Positions 1 to 8,827 are shown, counted from the stretch's first letter. The stretch is DNA of 64,000 nt from Sulfurisoma sp963709555 (GCA_963709555.1 CAVPWR010000007.1:124001-188000); one strand, 5' to 3'. Numbers and translations are program-made. The notes: generated by a model from the sequence alone, not told the origin.

Positions 1-673
1 ATTTCGAGAACTGGCTGAACAGCCAGTCGACATCGGAATGCTCGAAGTTGTAGGTCGACTGCTCGACCTCGTTCTGGTGATAGACGTCGCCGTAGGTGAC
101 GCCCGGCGCCCAGACCAGGTCGAAGACGTTCTCGACGCCTTGCAGGTACATCGCCAGGCGCTCGAGGCCGTAGGTGATCTCGCCCAGCACCGGGCGGCAC
201 ACCAGCGAGCCGACTTCCTGGAAGTAGGTGAACTGCGTGACTTCCATGCCGTCGAGCCAGACTTCCCAGCCCAGGCCCCAGGCGCCCAGCGTCGGCGATT
301 CCCAGTCGTCCTCGACGAAGCGGATGTCGTGCTCGGAGGTGTTGATGCCGAGCGCGCGCAAGGAGTCGAGATAGAGTTCCTGGATGTTGTCCGGCGAGGG
401 CTTGAGCACGACCTGATACTGGTAGTAGTGCTGCAGGCGGTTGGGATTCTCGCCGTAACGTCCGTCCTTGGGCCGGCGGCTGGGTTGCACGTAGGCGGCC
501 TTCCATGGCTCGGGGCCGATGGAACGCAGGAAGGTGGCGGTATGGAAGGTGCCGGCACCGACCTCGATGTCGTAGGGTTGCAGCAGCACGCAGCCCTGCT
601 TGTTCCAGAAGTCCTGCAGCCGCAGGATGACTTCCTGGAAAGTGGGAGAAGCGGGATTTGAATGGGGGGGCAT
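1..673 (-). CDS. glyQ: Glycyl-tRNA synthetase alpha subunit (3' part, runs off the window)
   Basis: GlyQ forms the alpha2beta2 bacterial glycyl-tRNA synthetase with GlyS and charges tRNA-Gly in the cytoplasm. Read from 673 downward, the protein begins MPPHSNPASPTFQEVILRLQ and continues with family-typical stretches such as GCVLLQPYDIEVGAGTFH, YVQPSRRPKDGRYGENPNR and WEVWLDGMEVTQFTYFQ. The C-terminal part and any glyS lie beyond base 1. I chose the ATG at 671-673 because it precedes the conserved TFQ start; no strong ribosome binding site is visible. In relatives glyQ follows lnt directly, but here a sensor kinase on the opposite strand separates them. Confidence 0.95.
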   Translation of the reverse strand, partial: MPPHSNPASPTFQEVILRLQDFWNKQGCVLLQPYDIEVGAGTFHTATFLRSIGPEPWKAAYVQPSRRPKDGRYGENPNRLQHYYQYQVVLKPSPDNIQELYLDSLRALGINTSEHDIRFVEDDWESPTLGAWGLGWEVWLDGMEVTQFTYFQEVGSLVCRPVLGEITYGLERLAMYLQGVENVFDLVWAPGVTYGDVYHQNEVEQSTYNFEHSDVDWLFSQFSK

Positions 674-797
674 AGGAGTAAGAACCGGACCCTGAAGCTC
701 GTGCAAAACGGCGATTTTACAGGGTTCCCTCCTTGCCCTGTCATGCCGCAGGCGATAAGCTGCCCTGAAATCCTCGAGCCGCCCCACCCACACCGCC

Positions 798-2948
798 ATG
801 CCTGCCAGCGTTCAACCCGACGACATCGCAACGGCCCTTCCCGCGGAGCCCGGGCGTCCCCTGCTGGCGCGGCTGCTGCCCTGGATCGTGGTCCTCGGCG
901 CCGGCATCTTCGGCGAGTACATCGTCCATCTCGAAGGCGAAAACATCCTGCGCGAACAGCGCAGCCATGTGCTGAGCGAAGTCGGGGAATTGCGCGCACG
1001 GCTGGAAGGCGAGCTCAATGCCACCCTCTACCTGACGGAAGGGATGGTCGCCCACGTTCTCACGCAGCCCCGGCTCGAGGCCGAGGTGATCAACCCGATG
1101 CTGAGCATCCTTTACAGCCACGGCCGGAACATCCGCAACATCGGCCTCGCCCCGGGCAATCGCCTGACCTACATCCACCCGCTGCTTGGAAACGAAAAAG
1201 CGCTCGGGCTCTACTATCCCGACATCAAGGAACAGTGGCCGGCAGTCGAGCGCACGATACTCGAACGCAAGCCGCGCCTGGCCGGTCCCGTCCAGCTCAA
1301 GCAGGGCGGCACGGGCCTGATCTACCGGGTGCCGCTGTTTCACGGTCCCGCCCGGGAATACTGGGGCCTGCTCAGCATGGTGCTGGACATCGACCGCCTG
1401 TTTGCCGGCGTGGGCCTCCTGCCGGAGCGCAATGGCCTGCTGTTCGCGCTGCGCGGCAAGGATGGCATGGGGGCGGAGGGGGCCGCATTCTTCGGCGACG
1501 CGCGACTCTTCGCCTCCGACAGCGTCAGGGCCCAGATCACCACACCGGGCGGCGTCTGGGAGATCGCCGCACGCCCCGCCGCGGGCTGGGGCAATGAGCT
1601 GCGGATCGGCGTTTTCCGGGGCGTGGTCTGGTTTTTCGCGCTGCTGCTCGGCGTCTTTGTCCATCAGGTGCTGGCCTTTGCCAGGCGCCGCGAACAACTG
1701 GCACGACAACTGGAACGGGCCCGCGATGCCGCCGAGGCCGCCAGTCGGGCCAAGAGCGCGTTTCTCGCCAACATGAGCCATGAGATCCGCACGCCGATGA
1801 ACGGCATCATCGGCATGACCGAACTGACCCTGAATACCGCCGTCAGCGACGAGCAGCGCGAGTACCTCGGGGTGGTGCGGCAGTCGGCGCTGTCGCTGCT
1901 TGCCATCCTCAACGACATCCTGGACTTTTCCAAGATCGAGGCCGGGCGGCTCGACATGGAGCGCATCCATTTCTGCCTGTCCGAGACGGTGGCGGGAACG
2001 ATGCGAAACCTGTCGCTCAGGGCGGAGGAAAAGGGGCTGGCGCTGCTCTGTGACATTCGGCCCGAAGTGCCGCAAGCGCTACTCGGCGACCCGAACCGGT
2101 TGCGCCAGGTCCTGGTGAATCTCGTCGGCAACGCGCTCAAGTTCACCGAGCGCGGCGAAATCGGGGTGGCGGTGAGGCTGCTTGAACTACAGGAGAAGCG
2201 CGCACGCCTCTCGTTCGCCGTGCGCGACACCGGCATCGGCATCGCCGCAGACAAAATGAAAATAATTTTCGACGACTTTGCCCAGGCCGACGCGTCGGTC
2301 ACCCGCCGCTTCGGCGGTACCGGGCTGGGGCTGGCCATCAGCCGGCGGCTGGTCGAAATGATGGGCGGCACGCTTGCCGTCGACAGCGCCCCGGGCGCAG
2401 GCAGCACCTTCCATTTCGATTGCTGGTTCGACCTGTCTGCGGATCCGCTCGATGACTCCGCCATATGTATCGACGCCAACGCTGCGGATCCTCAAGGACG
2501 GGGAACTCGGGCAACCGCAGGTCCGGCGAGCGGCGCTGCGGCCGCGTTGCTGCCAGTCATCGCGCCGCTGGACATCCTGCTGGTCGAGGATAATCCGGTC
2601 AATCAGAAGCTGGCGCGCGCCGTGCTCGAGAAGGGCGGCCATGCCGTGACCGTCGCCGGCAACGGTGCGGAGGCTCTGGACCTGATCGCGGGCGGCCATT
2701 TCGCGCTGGTCCTGATGGACGTGCAGATGCCGGTGATGGACGGGCTCGAGGCCACACGTCTGCTGCGGGCGCGCGAGGGCGAGCACGGCGGCCATCTGCC
2801 GGTCATCGCCATGACCGCGAACGCCATGGCCGGCGATCGCGAGCAGTGCCTGGCCGCCGGCATGGACGACTATGTCGCCAAGCCCGTCCGGCCGCAGGAA
2901 CTCTACGCCGCGATCGCCCGCACGCTCGAACGCACTGCGCCCGGCTAG
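798..2948 (+). CDS. Membrane hybrid sensor histidine kinase/response regulator with a CHASE-like sensor
   Basis: This 716-residue two-component hybrid kinase has a transmembrane segment at about 25-44, a periplasmic sensor region resembling a CHASE domain (about 70-200, with a conserved HPLLGNEKALGLYY stretch), and a second transmembrane segment at about 272-295. It is followed by a HisKA domain with the phospho-acceptor in SHEIRTP (His328), an HATPase domain (N box around Asn445, DTGIGIA near 487, GGTGLGLAI near 506) and a C-terminal receiver domain with LMDVQMPVMDG (Asp641). The acidic pocket and the Lys in AKPV are present. There is no Hpt or output domain, so it should pass phosphate to a partner encoded elsewhere. 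It converges on lnt. The ligand is unknown. Confidence 0.9.
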   Translation: MPASVQPDDIATALPAEPGRPLLARLLPWIVVLGAGIFGEYIVHLEGENILREQRSHVLSEVGELRARLEGELNATLYLTEGMVAHVLTQPRLEAEVINPMLSILYSHGRNIRNIGLAPGNRLTYIHPLLGNEKALGLYYPDIKEQWPAVERTILERKPRLAGPVQLKQGGTGLIYRVPLFHGPAREYWGLLSMVLDIDRLFAGVGLLPERNGLLFALRGKDGMGAEGAAFFGDARLFASDSVRAQITTPGGVWEIAARPAAGWGNELRIGVFRGVVWFFALLLGVFVHQVLAFARRREQLARQLERARDAAEAASRAKSAFLANMSHEIRTPMNGIIGMTELTLNTAVSDEQREYLGVVRQSALSLLAILNDILDFSKIEAGRLDMERIHFCLSETVAGTMRNLSLRAEEKGLALLCDIRPEVPQALLGDPNRLRQVLVNLVGNALKFTERGEIGVAVRLLELQEKRARLSFAVRDTGIGIAADKMKIIFDDFAQADASVTRRFGGTGLGLAISRRLVEMMGGTLAVDSAPGAGSTFHFDCWFDLSADPLDDSAICIDANAADPQGRGTRATAGPASGAAAALLPVIAPLDILLVEDNPVNQKLARAVLEKGGHAVTVAGNGAEALDLIAGGHFALVLMDVQMPVMDGLEATRLLRAREGEHGGHLPVIAMTANAMAGDREQCLAAGMDDYVAKPVRPQELYAAIARTLERTAPG

Positions 2949-4412
2949 GCTGACCGGCGCAGTCGCAGGAGAGGCAGCGACGGCAGGCAGGCCAGCACCG
3001 CCAGCAGCAGCGCCGGCCAGTTGCCACGCCGGCCATAGGGGGTGACGCCCTGGTAGCCACGCACCTCGACGCGCAGCGCGTCGCGCGTGAAGGGCGCCAG
3101 CACGGCGGACACCGTGCCGTCGGGCGCCACCGCGGCGGTCATGCCGGTGTTGGTGGCGCGCAGCATGGGCCGCCCGGTCTCGAGCGCGCGCAGCTGGGAA
3201 ATTTGCAGGTGCTGCGGCTGCGCCAGCGAATCGCCGAACCAGGCGGTATTGGAGATGTTGAGCAGCAGCGTCGCCTCGGGCAGGCCACGAATGATCTCCT
3301 CGCCGAACAGATCCTCGTAACAGATGTTGGGCATGATGTTCTGTCCCGCGACGACGAGTGGCGGCTGCCGCGCCGGGCCCGCCGTGAAATTCGACATCGG
3401 GATGCTCACCAGGTCGAAGAACCAGGCAAAGCCCGGCGGCACGAACTCGCCGAAGGGCACGAGGTGCGACTTGGCATAGCCCTGCGAGCGCAATTCGGGC
3501 TTCAGCGCGACGGCGCCATTGACGTAGCCGCCCTGCGTCGTGCGTACCGCCACGCCGAGGACAGCCTCGCCGTTGGCGGTGAGCCCGCGCAGCACCTCGC
3601 GCGGCACCTCGTCGAACAGCAGCGGGATCGCGGTTTCCGGCAGCACCGTGAGTTGCGCCGGGTTTGCCTGCGCCAGGCGCAGGTAGGTTTCGATGGACAG
3701 GCTGAGACGGTTCGGATCCCACTTCAGGCTCTGCGGCACGTTGCCCTGCAGCAGCGCCACGCGCAGCGGCGCCCCGACCGGTTCGGTCCAGCCGATGCCG
3801 CGCAGCACGAAACCGAACGCGATCACCGCCACGACCAGCAGCGTCGGCCAGAAACGGCGCCAGGCGAAGGCCAGCAGCGCGGCGAGCAGCGCGACGACGA
3901 AGGCCAGGCCATAGCTGCCGACGAGCGGCGCGTAACCGGCCAGCGGGCTCGGCGGGCTTTGCGAGTAGCCCAGCGCCAGCCAGGGGAAGCCGGTGAACAG
4001 GGTGCCGCGCAGCCACTCGGCGAGGGTCCATCCAGCAATCCGGCAACAAGCAAGGCGTCGCGCAGCGGACGCAAAAAGTCGGCGCTGCGCGCCACGCCTG
4101 AAAAAGAAAAACGGCAACAGCAGGAAACAGCGCGAGGTAACTGCAGAACAGCAGCGTCGCCAGCGCGGCCAGCGGCGCCGCCATGCCGCCGACGTCGTGC
4201 AGGCTGACATAGACCCACGATACGCCGGCGAGGAAAAAACCGAGGCCCCAGACGAATCCAACGAGGGCCGCAGCCAGCGGCGACCCGCTGCGCCGCCACA
4301 GTGCGAACAGGCCGGCCAATGTCAGCAATGGCAGCGGGAACAGGCCGAACGGGGCAAAACCGAGGACGCTGGCGGCGCCGAGCATCGCCGCGGCCGCCAG
4401 CGACCGATTCAT
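2945..4412 (-). CDS. lnt: Apolipoprotein N-acyltransferase, frameshifted
   Basis: Lnt adds the third acyl chain to the N-terminal cysteine of lipoproteins in the inner membrane. The N-terminal membrane part (MNRSLAAAAMLGAASVLGFA onward) and the C-terminal nitrilase domain are in different frames. The switch lies between about 4105 and 4025, before WTLAEWLRGTLFTGFPWLAL. The catalytic triad is visible: Glu in LPETAIPLL, Lys in AKSHLVPFGEF, Cys in MPNICYEDLFGEE. The span of 1,468 nt is one base too long for an open frame, consistent with one inserted base, although two compensating events are possible. The start overlaps the corC stop by four bases (ATGA). Its stop shares the palindrome CTAG with the kinase stop. 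Confidence 0.88.
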
Positions 4413-5254
4413 TCGGCCACTTCGAGCGTCAGGTCGCGTTGCGGATTGACCAGCAGCGTATGGACGCGGCGGCTGTCGGCGCGCAGCACCTGGAAGCGCA
4501 GGCCGCCGAGCTGCACCACCTCGTTGCGCTTGGGCAGGCGACCGAGTTGGGCGATCAGCAGGCCGCCGACGGTATCGCATTCCTCGTCGGAGAAGGTCGT
4601 GGCGAAGGCATGGTTGAAGTCGACGATCTCGGTCTGTGCCTTGACGCGGTAGTGGCCGGCGTTGTCGAGCACGATGTTGTCGGCGGCCTCGTCGAAGTCG
4701 TATTCGTCCTCGATGTCGCCGACGATCTGCTCGAGCACGTCCTCGATGGTCACCAGCCCGGCGACGCCGCCATACTCGTCGACGACGATGGCCATGTGAT
4801 TGCGCGAAGCCCTGAATTCACGCAACAACACATTCAAGCGCTTCGATTCGGGAATGAACACCGCCGGGCGCAGGGTGTCGCGCAGGTCAAACTCCTTGCC
4901 GGCGAAGAAGCGCAACAGTTCCTTGGCCAACAGGATGCCGATAACGTCGTCGCGGTTCTCGCCGAACACCGGGAAACGCGAGTGGGCGGCCTCGATCACC
5001 GTATCGGCGATTTGCTCCGGCGGGGCGTCGACGTCGATGACATCCATCTGCGCCCGCGGCACCATGATGTCGCGCACCTGCATTTCGGAAACCTGCAGCG
5101 CGCCCTCGATGATGGAAAGCGCGTCGGAATCGAGCAGGTTGCGCTCGAAGGCGCCGCGCAGCAGGTCGAGCAATTGCTCGCGGTCTTCCGGCTCCCGCAG
5201 CAGCAGGGTCGAAAGGCGTTCGAGCAGTGACGGTTTACTGTCGGGATCCATCAT
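4409..5254 (-). CDS. corC: CorC/HlyC-type CBS-domain protein
   Basis: CorC-family proteins carry paired CBS domains and a C-terminal CorC_HlyC domain and are linked to magnesium/cobalt homeostasis; the exact role is uncertain. The 281-residue reading begins MMDPDSKPSLLERL, contains the CBS signature DIMVPRAQMDVIDVDAPPEQ, and has VDEYGGVAGLVTIEDVLEQI in the second CBS. The C-terminal domain holds DTVGGLLIAQLGRLP. A longer reading to 5275 would need TTG inside a dispersed repeat, so I prefer the double ATG at 5254/5251. It lies between ybeY and lnt on the same strand, as in relatives, with a four-base overlap onto lnt. The dispersed repeat at 5253-5333 ends exactly at its start codon. Confidence 0.93.
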   Translation of the reverse strand: MMDPDSKPSLLERLSTLLLREPEDREQLLDLLRGAFERNLLDSDALSIIEGALQVSEMQVRDIMVPRAQMDVIDVDAPPEQIADTVIEAAHSRFPVFGENRDDVIGILLAKELLRFFAGKEFDLRDTLRPAVFIPESKRLNVLLREFRASRNHMAIVVDEYGGVAGLVTIEDVLEQIVGDIEDEYDFDEAADNIVLDNAGHYRVKAQTEIVDFNHAFATTFSDEECDTVGGLLIAQLGRLPKRNEVVQLGGLRFQVLRADSRRVHTLLVNPQRDLTLEVAE

Positions 5255-5333
5255 GCCTGCGCCGGGCCGCCCCAAGGAGGCATGCCGCCCCCTCGTGAGG
5301 GGCAGCGAACAGTAGTGAGCGTGGGGGGGCCAT
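5253..5333 (-). repeat. Dispersed GC-rich palindromic repeat, family 1, copy A
   Basis: Read on the minus strand this copy has CCCCCCCACGCTC, a variable spacer, TTCGCTGCCCC, a short GC hairpin, and a second hairpin whose loop is CCTTGGGGCGGCCCGGCG between the arms ATGCCT (5278-5283) and AGGCAT (5253-5258). Copies with the same loop but different arms occur at 10866-10937, 38554-38633 and 36103-36133. This one fills the gap between ybeY and corC. Confidence 0.75.
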
Positions 5334-5334
5334 A

Positions 5335-5760
5335 TTATCTGTAAGGGTCGGGGTAGCCCAGGCCGGCGAGGATTTCGCGCTCCCGCGCCTCCATGCGCCG
5401 AGCGTCCCGGGCGCCGGTCTCGTGGTCGTAGCCCTGCAGGTGCAGCATACCATGCACGATCAGGTGGGCGAAGTGCGCCTCCACCGCCTTGCCCTGCTCC
5501 GCGGCCTCGCGCAGCACCACCGGAATGCAGATCACCAAGTCGCCAACGACCGCGGGCTCACTCTCGTAGACGAAGGACAGCACATTGGTGGAATAGTCCT
5601 TGTGGCGGTAATCATGGTTGAGCGCCCTGCCCTCGTCGGCGCCGACGAAGCGCACCGTAACCGTGGCCGGCCCTTCCTGCGCCGCGCGCAGCCAGCGCAA
5701 CACCTGCGGCCGGTGCGGCGCCGCCTCGTGGCGCACCGCATGCTGCACCGACAGCGTCAA
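5335..5760 (-). CDS. ybeY: Endoribonuclease YbeY
   Basis: YbeY is a zinc-dependent endoribonuclease needed for 16S rRNA 3' maturation and 70S ribosome quality control. The zinc motif HLIVHGMLHLQGYDHE is intact, as is NVLSF upstream. I prefer the TTG start at 5760 (LTLSVQHAVR), which matches where the family usually begins and clears most of phoH; an in-frame ATG at 5832 would give 165 residues and overlap phoH by 47 bases. A GGCAGG stretch just upstream could be the ribosome binding site. It sits between phoH and corC on the same strand, the usual order. The product would be 141 residues. Confidence 0.92.
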   Translation of the reverse strand: MTLSVQHAVRHEAAPHRPQVLRWLRAAQEGPATVTVRFVGADEGRALNHDYRHKDYSTNVLSFVYESEPAVVGDLVICIPVVLREAAEQGKAVEAHFAHLIVHGMLHLQGYDHETGARDARRMEAREREILAGLGYPDPYR

Positions 5761-5785
5761 ACCGGGCCTGCCGCCCTGCCTTGCC

Positions 5786-6766
5786 TCAGTTCCGGCCAAC
5801 GCCAGCTCCGCCGGCCTTCGCCTGCTCCGCAACTTCGCTTTCGTAGGCGGCGACGATGCGCGCCACCAGCGGGTGGCGCACCACGTCGGAAGCGTCGAAG
5901 TCGGCGAAGCCGATGCCGCGCACCTCGGCCAGGATGCGCCGGGCTTCGTTCAGCCCCGACTTCTGCCCCCTCGGCAGGTCGATCTGGGTGACGTCGCCGG
6001 TGATCACGGCCTTGGCGCCGATGCCGATGCGCGTCAGGAACATCTTCATCTGCTCGGGCGTGGTGTTCTGCGCCTCGTCGAGGATGATGAAGGCATGGTT
6101 GAGCGTGCGGCCGCGCATGTAGGCCAGCGGTGCCACCTCGATGCTCTGCTTCTCGAACAGTCGCGCCACCTTGTCGAAGCCCATCAGGTCGTAGAGCGCG
6201 TCGTAGAGCGGCCGCAGATACGGATCGACCTTCTGCGCCAGGTCCCCCGGCAGGAAGCCGAGGCGTTCGCCGGCCTCGACCGCCGGACGCGTCAGCACGA
6301 TACGCTCGACCTGGTCGCGCTCGAAGGCATCGACCGCGCTCGCCACGGCCAGGTAAGTCTTGCCGGTGCCGGCCGGGCCGATGCCGAAAGTGATGTCATG
6401 CTCCTGGATCTGCCGCAGGTAGTCGGTCTGGTGCGGGGTGCGGCCATGCAGGTCGGTCTTGCGCGTCATCAGCGCCGGCGCCGGCTGCGCCGTGCTGCCG
6501 CGATTGGCCATTTCGACCAGGCCGAGCTGGATTTCGTCGATCGACAGCGGCGCCCCGGCCATTTCGTAGAAATGTTCCAGCGTCTGCCCGGCCAGACGCG
6601 ACGGAGCCAGCTCGCCGCTGATGCGGAACTGTTCGCCGCGGCGCGAGATGGTGACATCGAAGGCGGCCTCGATCTGGCGCAGGTTCTCGTCGAGCGCGCC
6701 GCAAAGATTGTTGAGCCGCTCGTTGTCCAGCGGCTGCAGGGTGACGCTGAGGGCGCGCGGCTTCAT
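5786..6766 (-). CDS. phoH: PhoH-like ATPase (YbeZ)
   Basis: PhoH/YbeZ is a cytoplasmic P-loop ATPase that works with YbeY in RNA metabolism. The 326-residue protein has a KH-like N-terminal region (about 15-95), Walker A GIGPAGTGKT, Walker B FIILDEAQNTTPEQMKMFLT and sensor-like VITGDVTQIDLPRG. The length is typical. The start codon overlaps the miaB stop by four bases (ATGA), so it is probably translated from the same mRNA. The downstream neighbour is ybeY. Confidence 0.95.
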   Translation of the reverse strand: MKPRALSVTLQPLDNERLNNLCGALDENLRQIEAAFDVTISRRGEQFRISGELAPSRLAGQTLEHFYEMAGAPLSIDEIQLGLVEMANRGSTAQPAPALMTRKTDLHGRTPHQTDYLRQIQEHDITFGIGPAGTGKTYLAVASAVDAFERDQVERIVLTRPAVEAGERLGFLPGDLAQKVDPYLRPLYDALYDLMGFDKVARLFEKQSIEVAPLAYMRGRTLNHAFIILDEAQNTTPEQMKMFLTRIGIGAKAVITGDVTQIDLPRGQKSGLNEARRILAEVRGIGFADFDASDVVRHPLVARIVAAYESEVAEQAKAGGAGVGRN

Positions 6767-8184
6767 GCCGGGGTTGCCGCCGTCCCGCCATCCGCTACGG
6801 CGAGGAGGGCATCTTTTGCCCGACCGCCTTGCAGCGCAGGGGCTTCACCAGCACCGACTTCTCCGCGCAGACTGTGCGGCAGCGCGGCCGTGATGCGCAC
6901 ATCGACATAGCGGCCGATCTGCCGCTCGGTTTCATGCAAGCGGCCGGCGAAGTTGACCACGCGGTTGTTGGCGGTGCGGCCGGCCAGTTCCGCCACGTCC
7001 TTGCGCGCATGGCCCTCGACCAGCACGCGCTGTACCGTGCCCACCATGGCCTGCGAGACGGCGAAGGCGAGTTCCTCGATCCGGGCCTGCAGGCGCATCA
7101 GTCGTTTCACCTTCAGTTCCTGCGGTGTTTCGTCCGCCATCTCGGCAGCCGGGGTGCCGGGACGCGGGCTGTAGATGAAGGAAAAGCTGGCATCGAAGCC
7201 GACCTCGTCGATCAGCTTCATGGTCTTCTCGAAATCCTCCTCGGTCTCGCCGGGAAAGCCGACGATGAAATCCGACGACAGCGACAGATCGGGGCGCGCG
7301 GCCCGCAGTTTCCTCACCAGCGACTTGTACTCGAGCGCCGTGTAGCCGCGCTTCATCGCCGCGAGGATGCGGTCGGAGCCCGACTGCACCGGCAGGTGCA
7401 GGTGCGACACCAGCTTCGGCACGGTGGCATAGACGTCGATGAGGCGCTGCGACAGTTCGCGCGGATGCGAGGTGGTGTAACGGATGCGCTCGACCTCGGG
7501 CATTTCGGCGATGGCCTCGATCAGCAGCGCGAGGTCGGCCGTGTCACCGTCCGTCATCGCTCCGCGATAGGCATTGACGTTCTGGCCGAGCAGGGTGATC
7601 TCCTTCACGCCCTGCCGCGCGAGGCCGGCAACCTCGGCCATCACATCATCGAACGGCCGCGACACCTCGTCGCCACGGGTATAGGGCACGACGCAGAAGG
7701 TGCAGTATTTCGAGCAGCCTTCCATGATCGAGACGAAGGCCGCCGCGCCCTCGGTGCGTGCGGGGGGCAGGGCGTCGAACTTCTCGATCTCGGGAAAGGA
7801 GACATCGACCTGCGAGCGCCCGCTGGCACGACGCGCGGCGATCAGCTGCGGCAGGCGGTGCAGCGTCTGCGGCCCGAAGACGACATCGACGTAGGGGGCG
7901 CGCGCGACAATGGCCGCGCCCTCCTGGCTCGCCACGCAGCCGCCGACGCCGATGACCAGGTCCGGCTTCAGCTGCTTGAGGTGACGCACCCGGCCGAGGT
8001 CGTGGAACACCTTCTCCTGCGCTTTTTCGCGCACCGAGCAGGTGTTGAACAGGATGATGTCGGCCTCCTCGGGGTTGTCGGTCTTCACTACCCCCTCGGC
8101 AAGGCCGAGCATATCCACCATCTTGTCGGAATCGTATTCGTTCATCTGGCACCCGAAGGTGCGAATGAACACTTTCTTGCTCAT
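6763..8184 (-). CDS. miaB: tRNA-2-methylthio-N6-dimethylallyladenosine synthase
   Basis: MiaB is a radical-SAM methylthiotransferase that turns i6A37 of tRNA into ms2i6A37, using two iron-sulfur clusters. From the ATG at 8184 the product begins MSKKVFIRTFGCQMNEYDSD. The N-terminal cluster cysteines are at about 12, 49 and 83, the radical-SAM motif CSKYCTFC is near 157, and a TRAM domain ends the protein. An upstream in-frame ATG at 8223 would add 13 poorly conserved residues and would sit inside a leader hairpin, so it is unlikely. A promoter is visible at 8240-8268. It heads the miaB-phoH-ybeY-corC-lnt transcription unit. Confidence 0.95.
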   Translation of the reverse strand: MSKKVFIRTFGCQMNEYDSDKMVDMLGLAEGVVKTDNPEEADIILFNTCSVREKAQEKVFHDLGRVRHLKQLKPDLVIGVGGCVASQEGAAIVARAPYVDVVFGPQTLHRLPQLIAARRASGRSQVDVSFPEIEKFDALPPARTEGAAAFVSIMEGCSKYCTFCVVPYTRGDEVSRPFDDVMAEVAGLARQGVKEITLLGQNVNAYRGAMTDGDTADLALLIEAIAEMPEVERIRYTTSHPRELSQRLIDVYATVPKLVSHLHLPVQSGSDRILAAMKRGYTALEYKSLVRKLRAARPDLSLSSDFIVGFPGETEEDFEKTMKLIDEVGFDASFSFIYSPRPGTPAAEMADETPQELKVKRLMRLQARIEELAFAVSQAMVGTVQRVLVEGHARKDVAELAGRTANNRVVNFAGRLHETERQIGRYVDVRITAALPHSLRGEVGAGEAPALQGGRAKDALLAVADGGTAATPA

Positions 8185-8239
8185 GAATTTTCGTGCCGCA
8201 ATGGATTGCCTGAGTGTCGCCAAGCGGCGACGCGAGCGG

Positions 8240-8268
8240 ATTATGAACCCTCGTGGCTGGCGCTACAA
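8240..8268 (-). promoter_or_regulatory. Sigma-70-type promoter of miaB
   Basis: On the minus strand TTGTAG (8263-8268) and CATAAT (8240-8245) are separated by 17 bases. The predicted transcript start is about 8233, giving a leader of roughly 50 nt that contains a small hairpin (GTCGCC-GCTT-GGCGAC) ahead of the ATG at 8184. Confidence 0.6.
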
Positions 8269-8284
8269 CCGCCGCCAGCAGCTG

Positions 8285-8576
8285 ATCTCGAAGCAGAAAT
8301 GACGATGGGGACCGAAGTCCCCACCGGCTTTTCTTTGGTAACAAGGCTCAAGCAGCCTCGGCATAGGCCTTAAGCGGCCAGTGCGAAACGCTCATCGTTG
8401 GCGTTTAGAGATTTGCTTCATTAACGTCGATCGCCTGACGAGTTGCCTGCTCACCTTCGCCCGCCCTGTCGAAACCAGTGCACCCCCACCTAAAAGCACT
8501 CCGATACCCTTAGGTGGAGGTGGCGGGAATCGAACCCGCGTCCAGAACGCCTCCAGATTGCCGGAATTACAACTAT
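8285..8576 (-). ncRNA. ssrA: Circularly permuted (two-piece) tmRNA
   Basis: tmRNA rescues stalled ribosomes. On the minus strand the acceptor piece comes first, with the T-arm CGGGTTCGATTCCCG and the 3' acceptor strand CACCTCC plus discriminator A at 8515. An intervening segment of about 25 nt (8488-8512) follows, then the coding piece starts with GGGGGTGCACTGGTTTCGAC at 8487. The acceptor strands CACCTCC and GGGGGTG pair with one G-U. The third base after the discriminator is T, so a complete CCA is not encoded, as expected for a processed permuted gene. The tag reading frame at 8402-8370 gives ANDERFALAA and a stop. A pseudoknot-type hairpin lies at 8307-8322. The 3' end is approximate. Confidence 0.93.
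8370..8402 (-). other. ssrA: tmRNA tag-peptide coding stretch (ANDERFALAA)
   Basis: The resume codon is GCC at 8400-8402. Ten codons follow (Ala-Asn-Asp-Glu-Arg-Phe-Ala-Leu-Ala-Ala) and then TAA at 8370-8372. The C-terminal ALAA is the typical recognition end for ClpXP-type proteases. Confidence 0.92.
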
Positions 8577-8582
8577 GCTGAC

Positions 8583-8611
8583 ATTATGGGTACGAAACGC
8601 CCGGGTTTCAA
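8583..8611 (-). promoter_or_regulatory. Sigma-70-type promoter of ssrA
   Basis: On the minus strand TTGAAA (8606-8611) and CATAAT (8583-8588) are 17 bases apart. The predicted start at about 8576 lies just upstream of the acceptor piece of the permuted tmRNA, which supports the permuted reading. Confidence 0.7.
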
Positions 8612-8650
8612 GAGCATTCCCTGGGCGCAGGGAAAATTCGCCGGAACCGG

Positions 8651-8692
8651 GAAAAGGCAAGGCCCCGCAGGTCGTTAAACCTGCGGGGCCTT
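8651..8692 (-). terminator. Rho-independent terminator after tRNA-Met
   Basis: A 13-bp perfect stem (8659-8671 with 8680-8692; arm AAGGCCCCGCAGG) with an 8-nt loop is followed on the minus strand by a T-rich run (GCCTTTT). It separates tRNA-Met from the ssrA promoter. The plus-strand side also has a T-rich tail. Confidence 0.8.
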
Positions 8693-8702
8693 GGTTTGTT
8701 TC

Positions 8703-8779
8703 TGGTGGTGATGGACAGACTTGAACTGTCGACCCCCGGATTATGAATCCGATGCTCTAACCGACTGAGCTACATCACC
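8703..8779 (-). tRNA. tRNA-Met (CAU)
   Basis: A full cloverleaf with encoded CCA: acceptor strands GGTGATG and CATCACC with discriminator A, D-arm GCTCAGTCGGTTAGAGC, anticodon loop TTCATAA, T-loop GTTCAAG. The CAT anticodon fits elongator Met; the lysidine-modified tRNA-Ile2 also uses CAT, so this should be checked against identity elements. It has its own promoter and terminator. Confidence 0.9.
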
Positions 8780-8827
8780 ATTCACGCGGACCTTTACAAA
8801 AGATGACTTGGCCGCGAAAGGGGCGAG

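Noticed and set aside
2187..4580. A long minus-strand frame joining lnt with sequence antisense to the sensor kinase
   Set aside because: Only the N-terminal Lnt part is a real protein; the rest is a GC-rich shadow of the kinase and of the frameshifted lnt.
8042..8302. Small plus-strand frames across the miaB start and tmRNA 3' region
   Set aside because: They overlap the conserved miaB N terminus and the RNA gene and show no ribosome binding site or domain.
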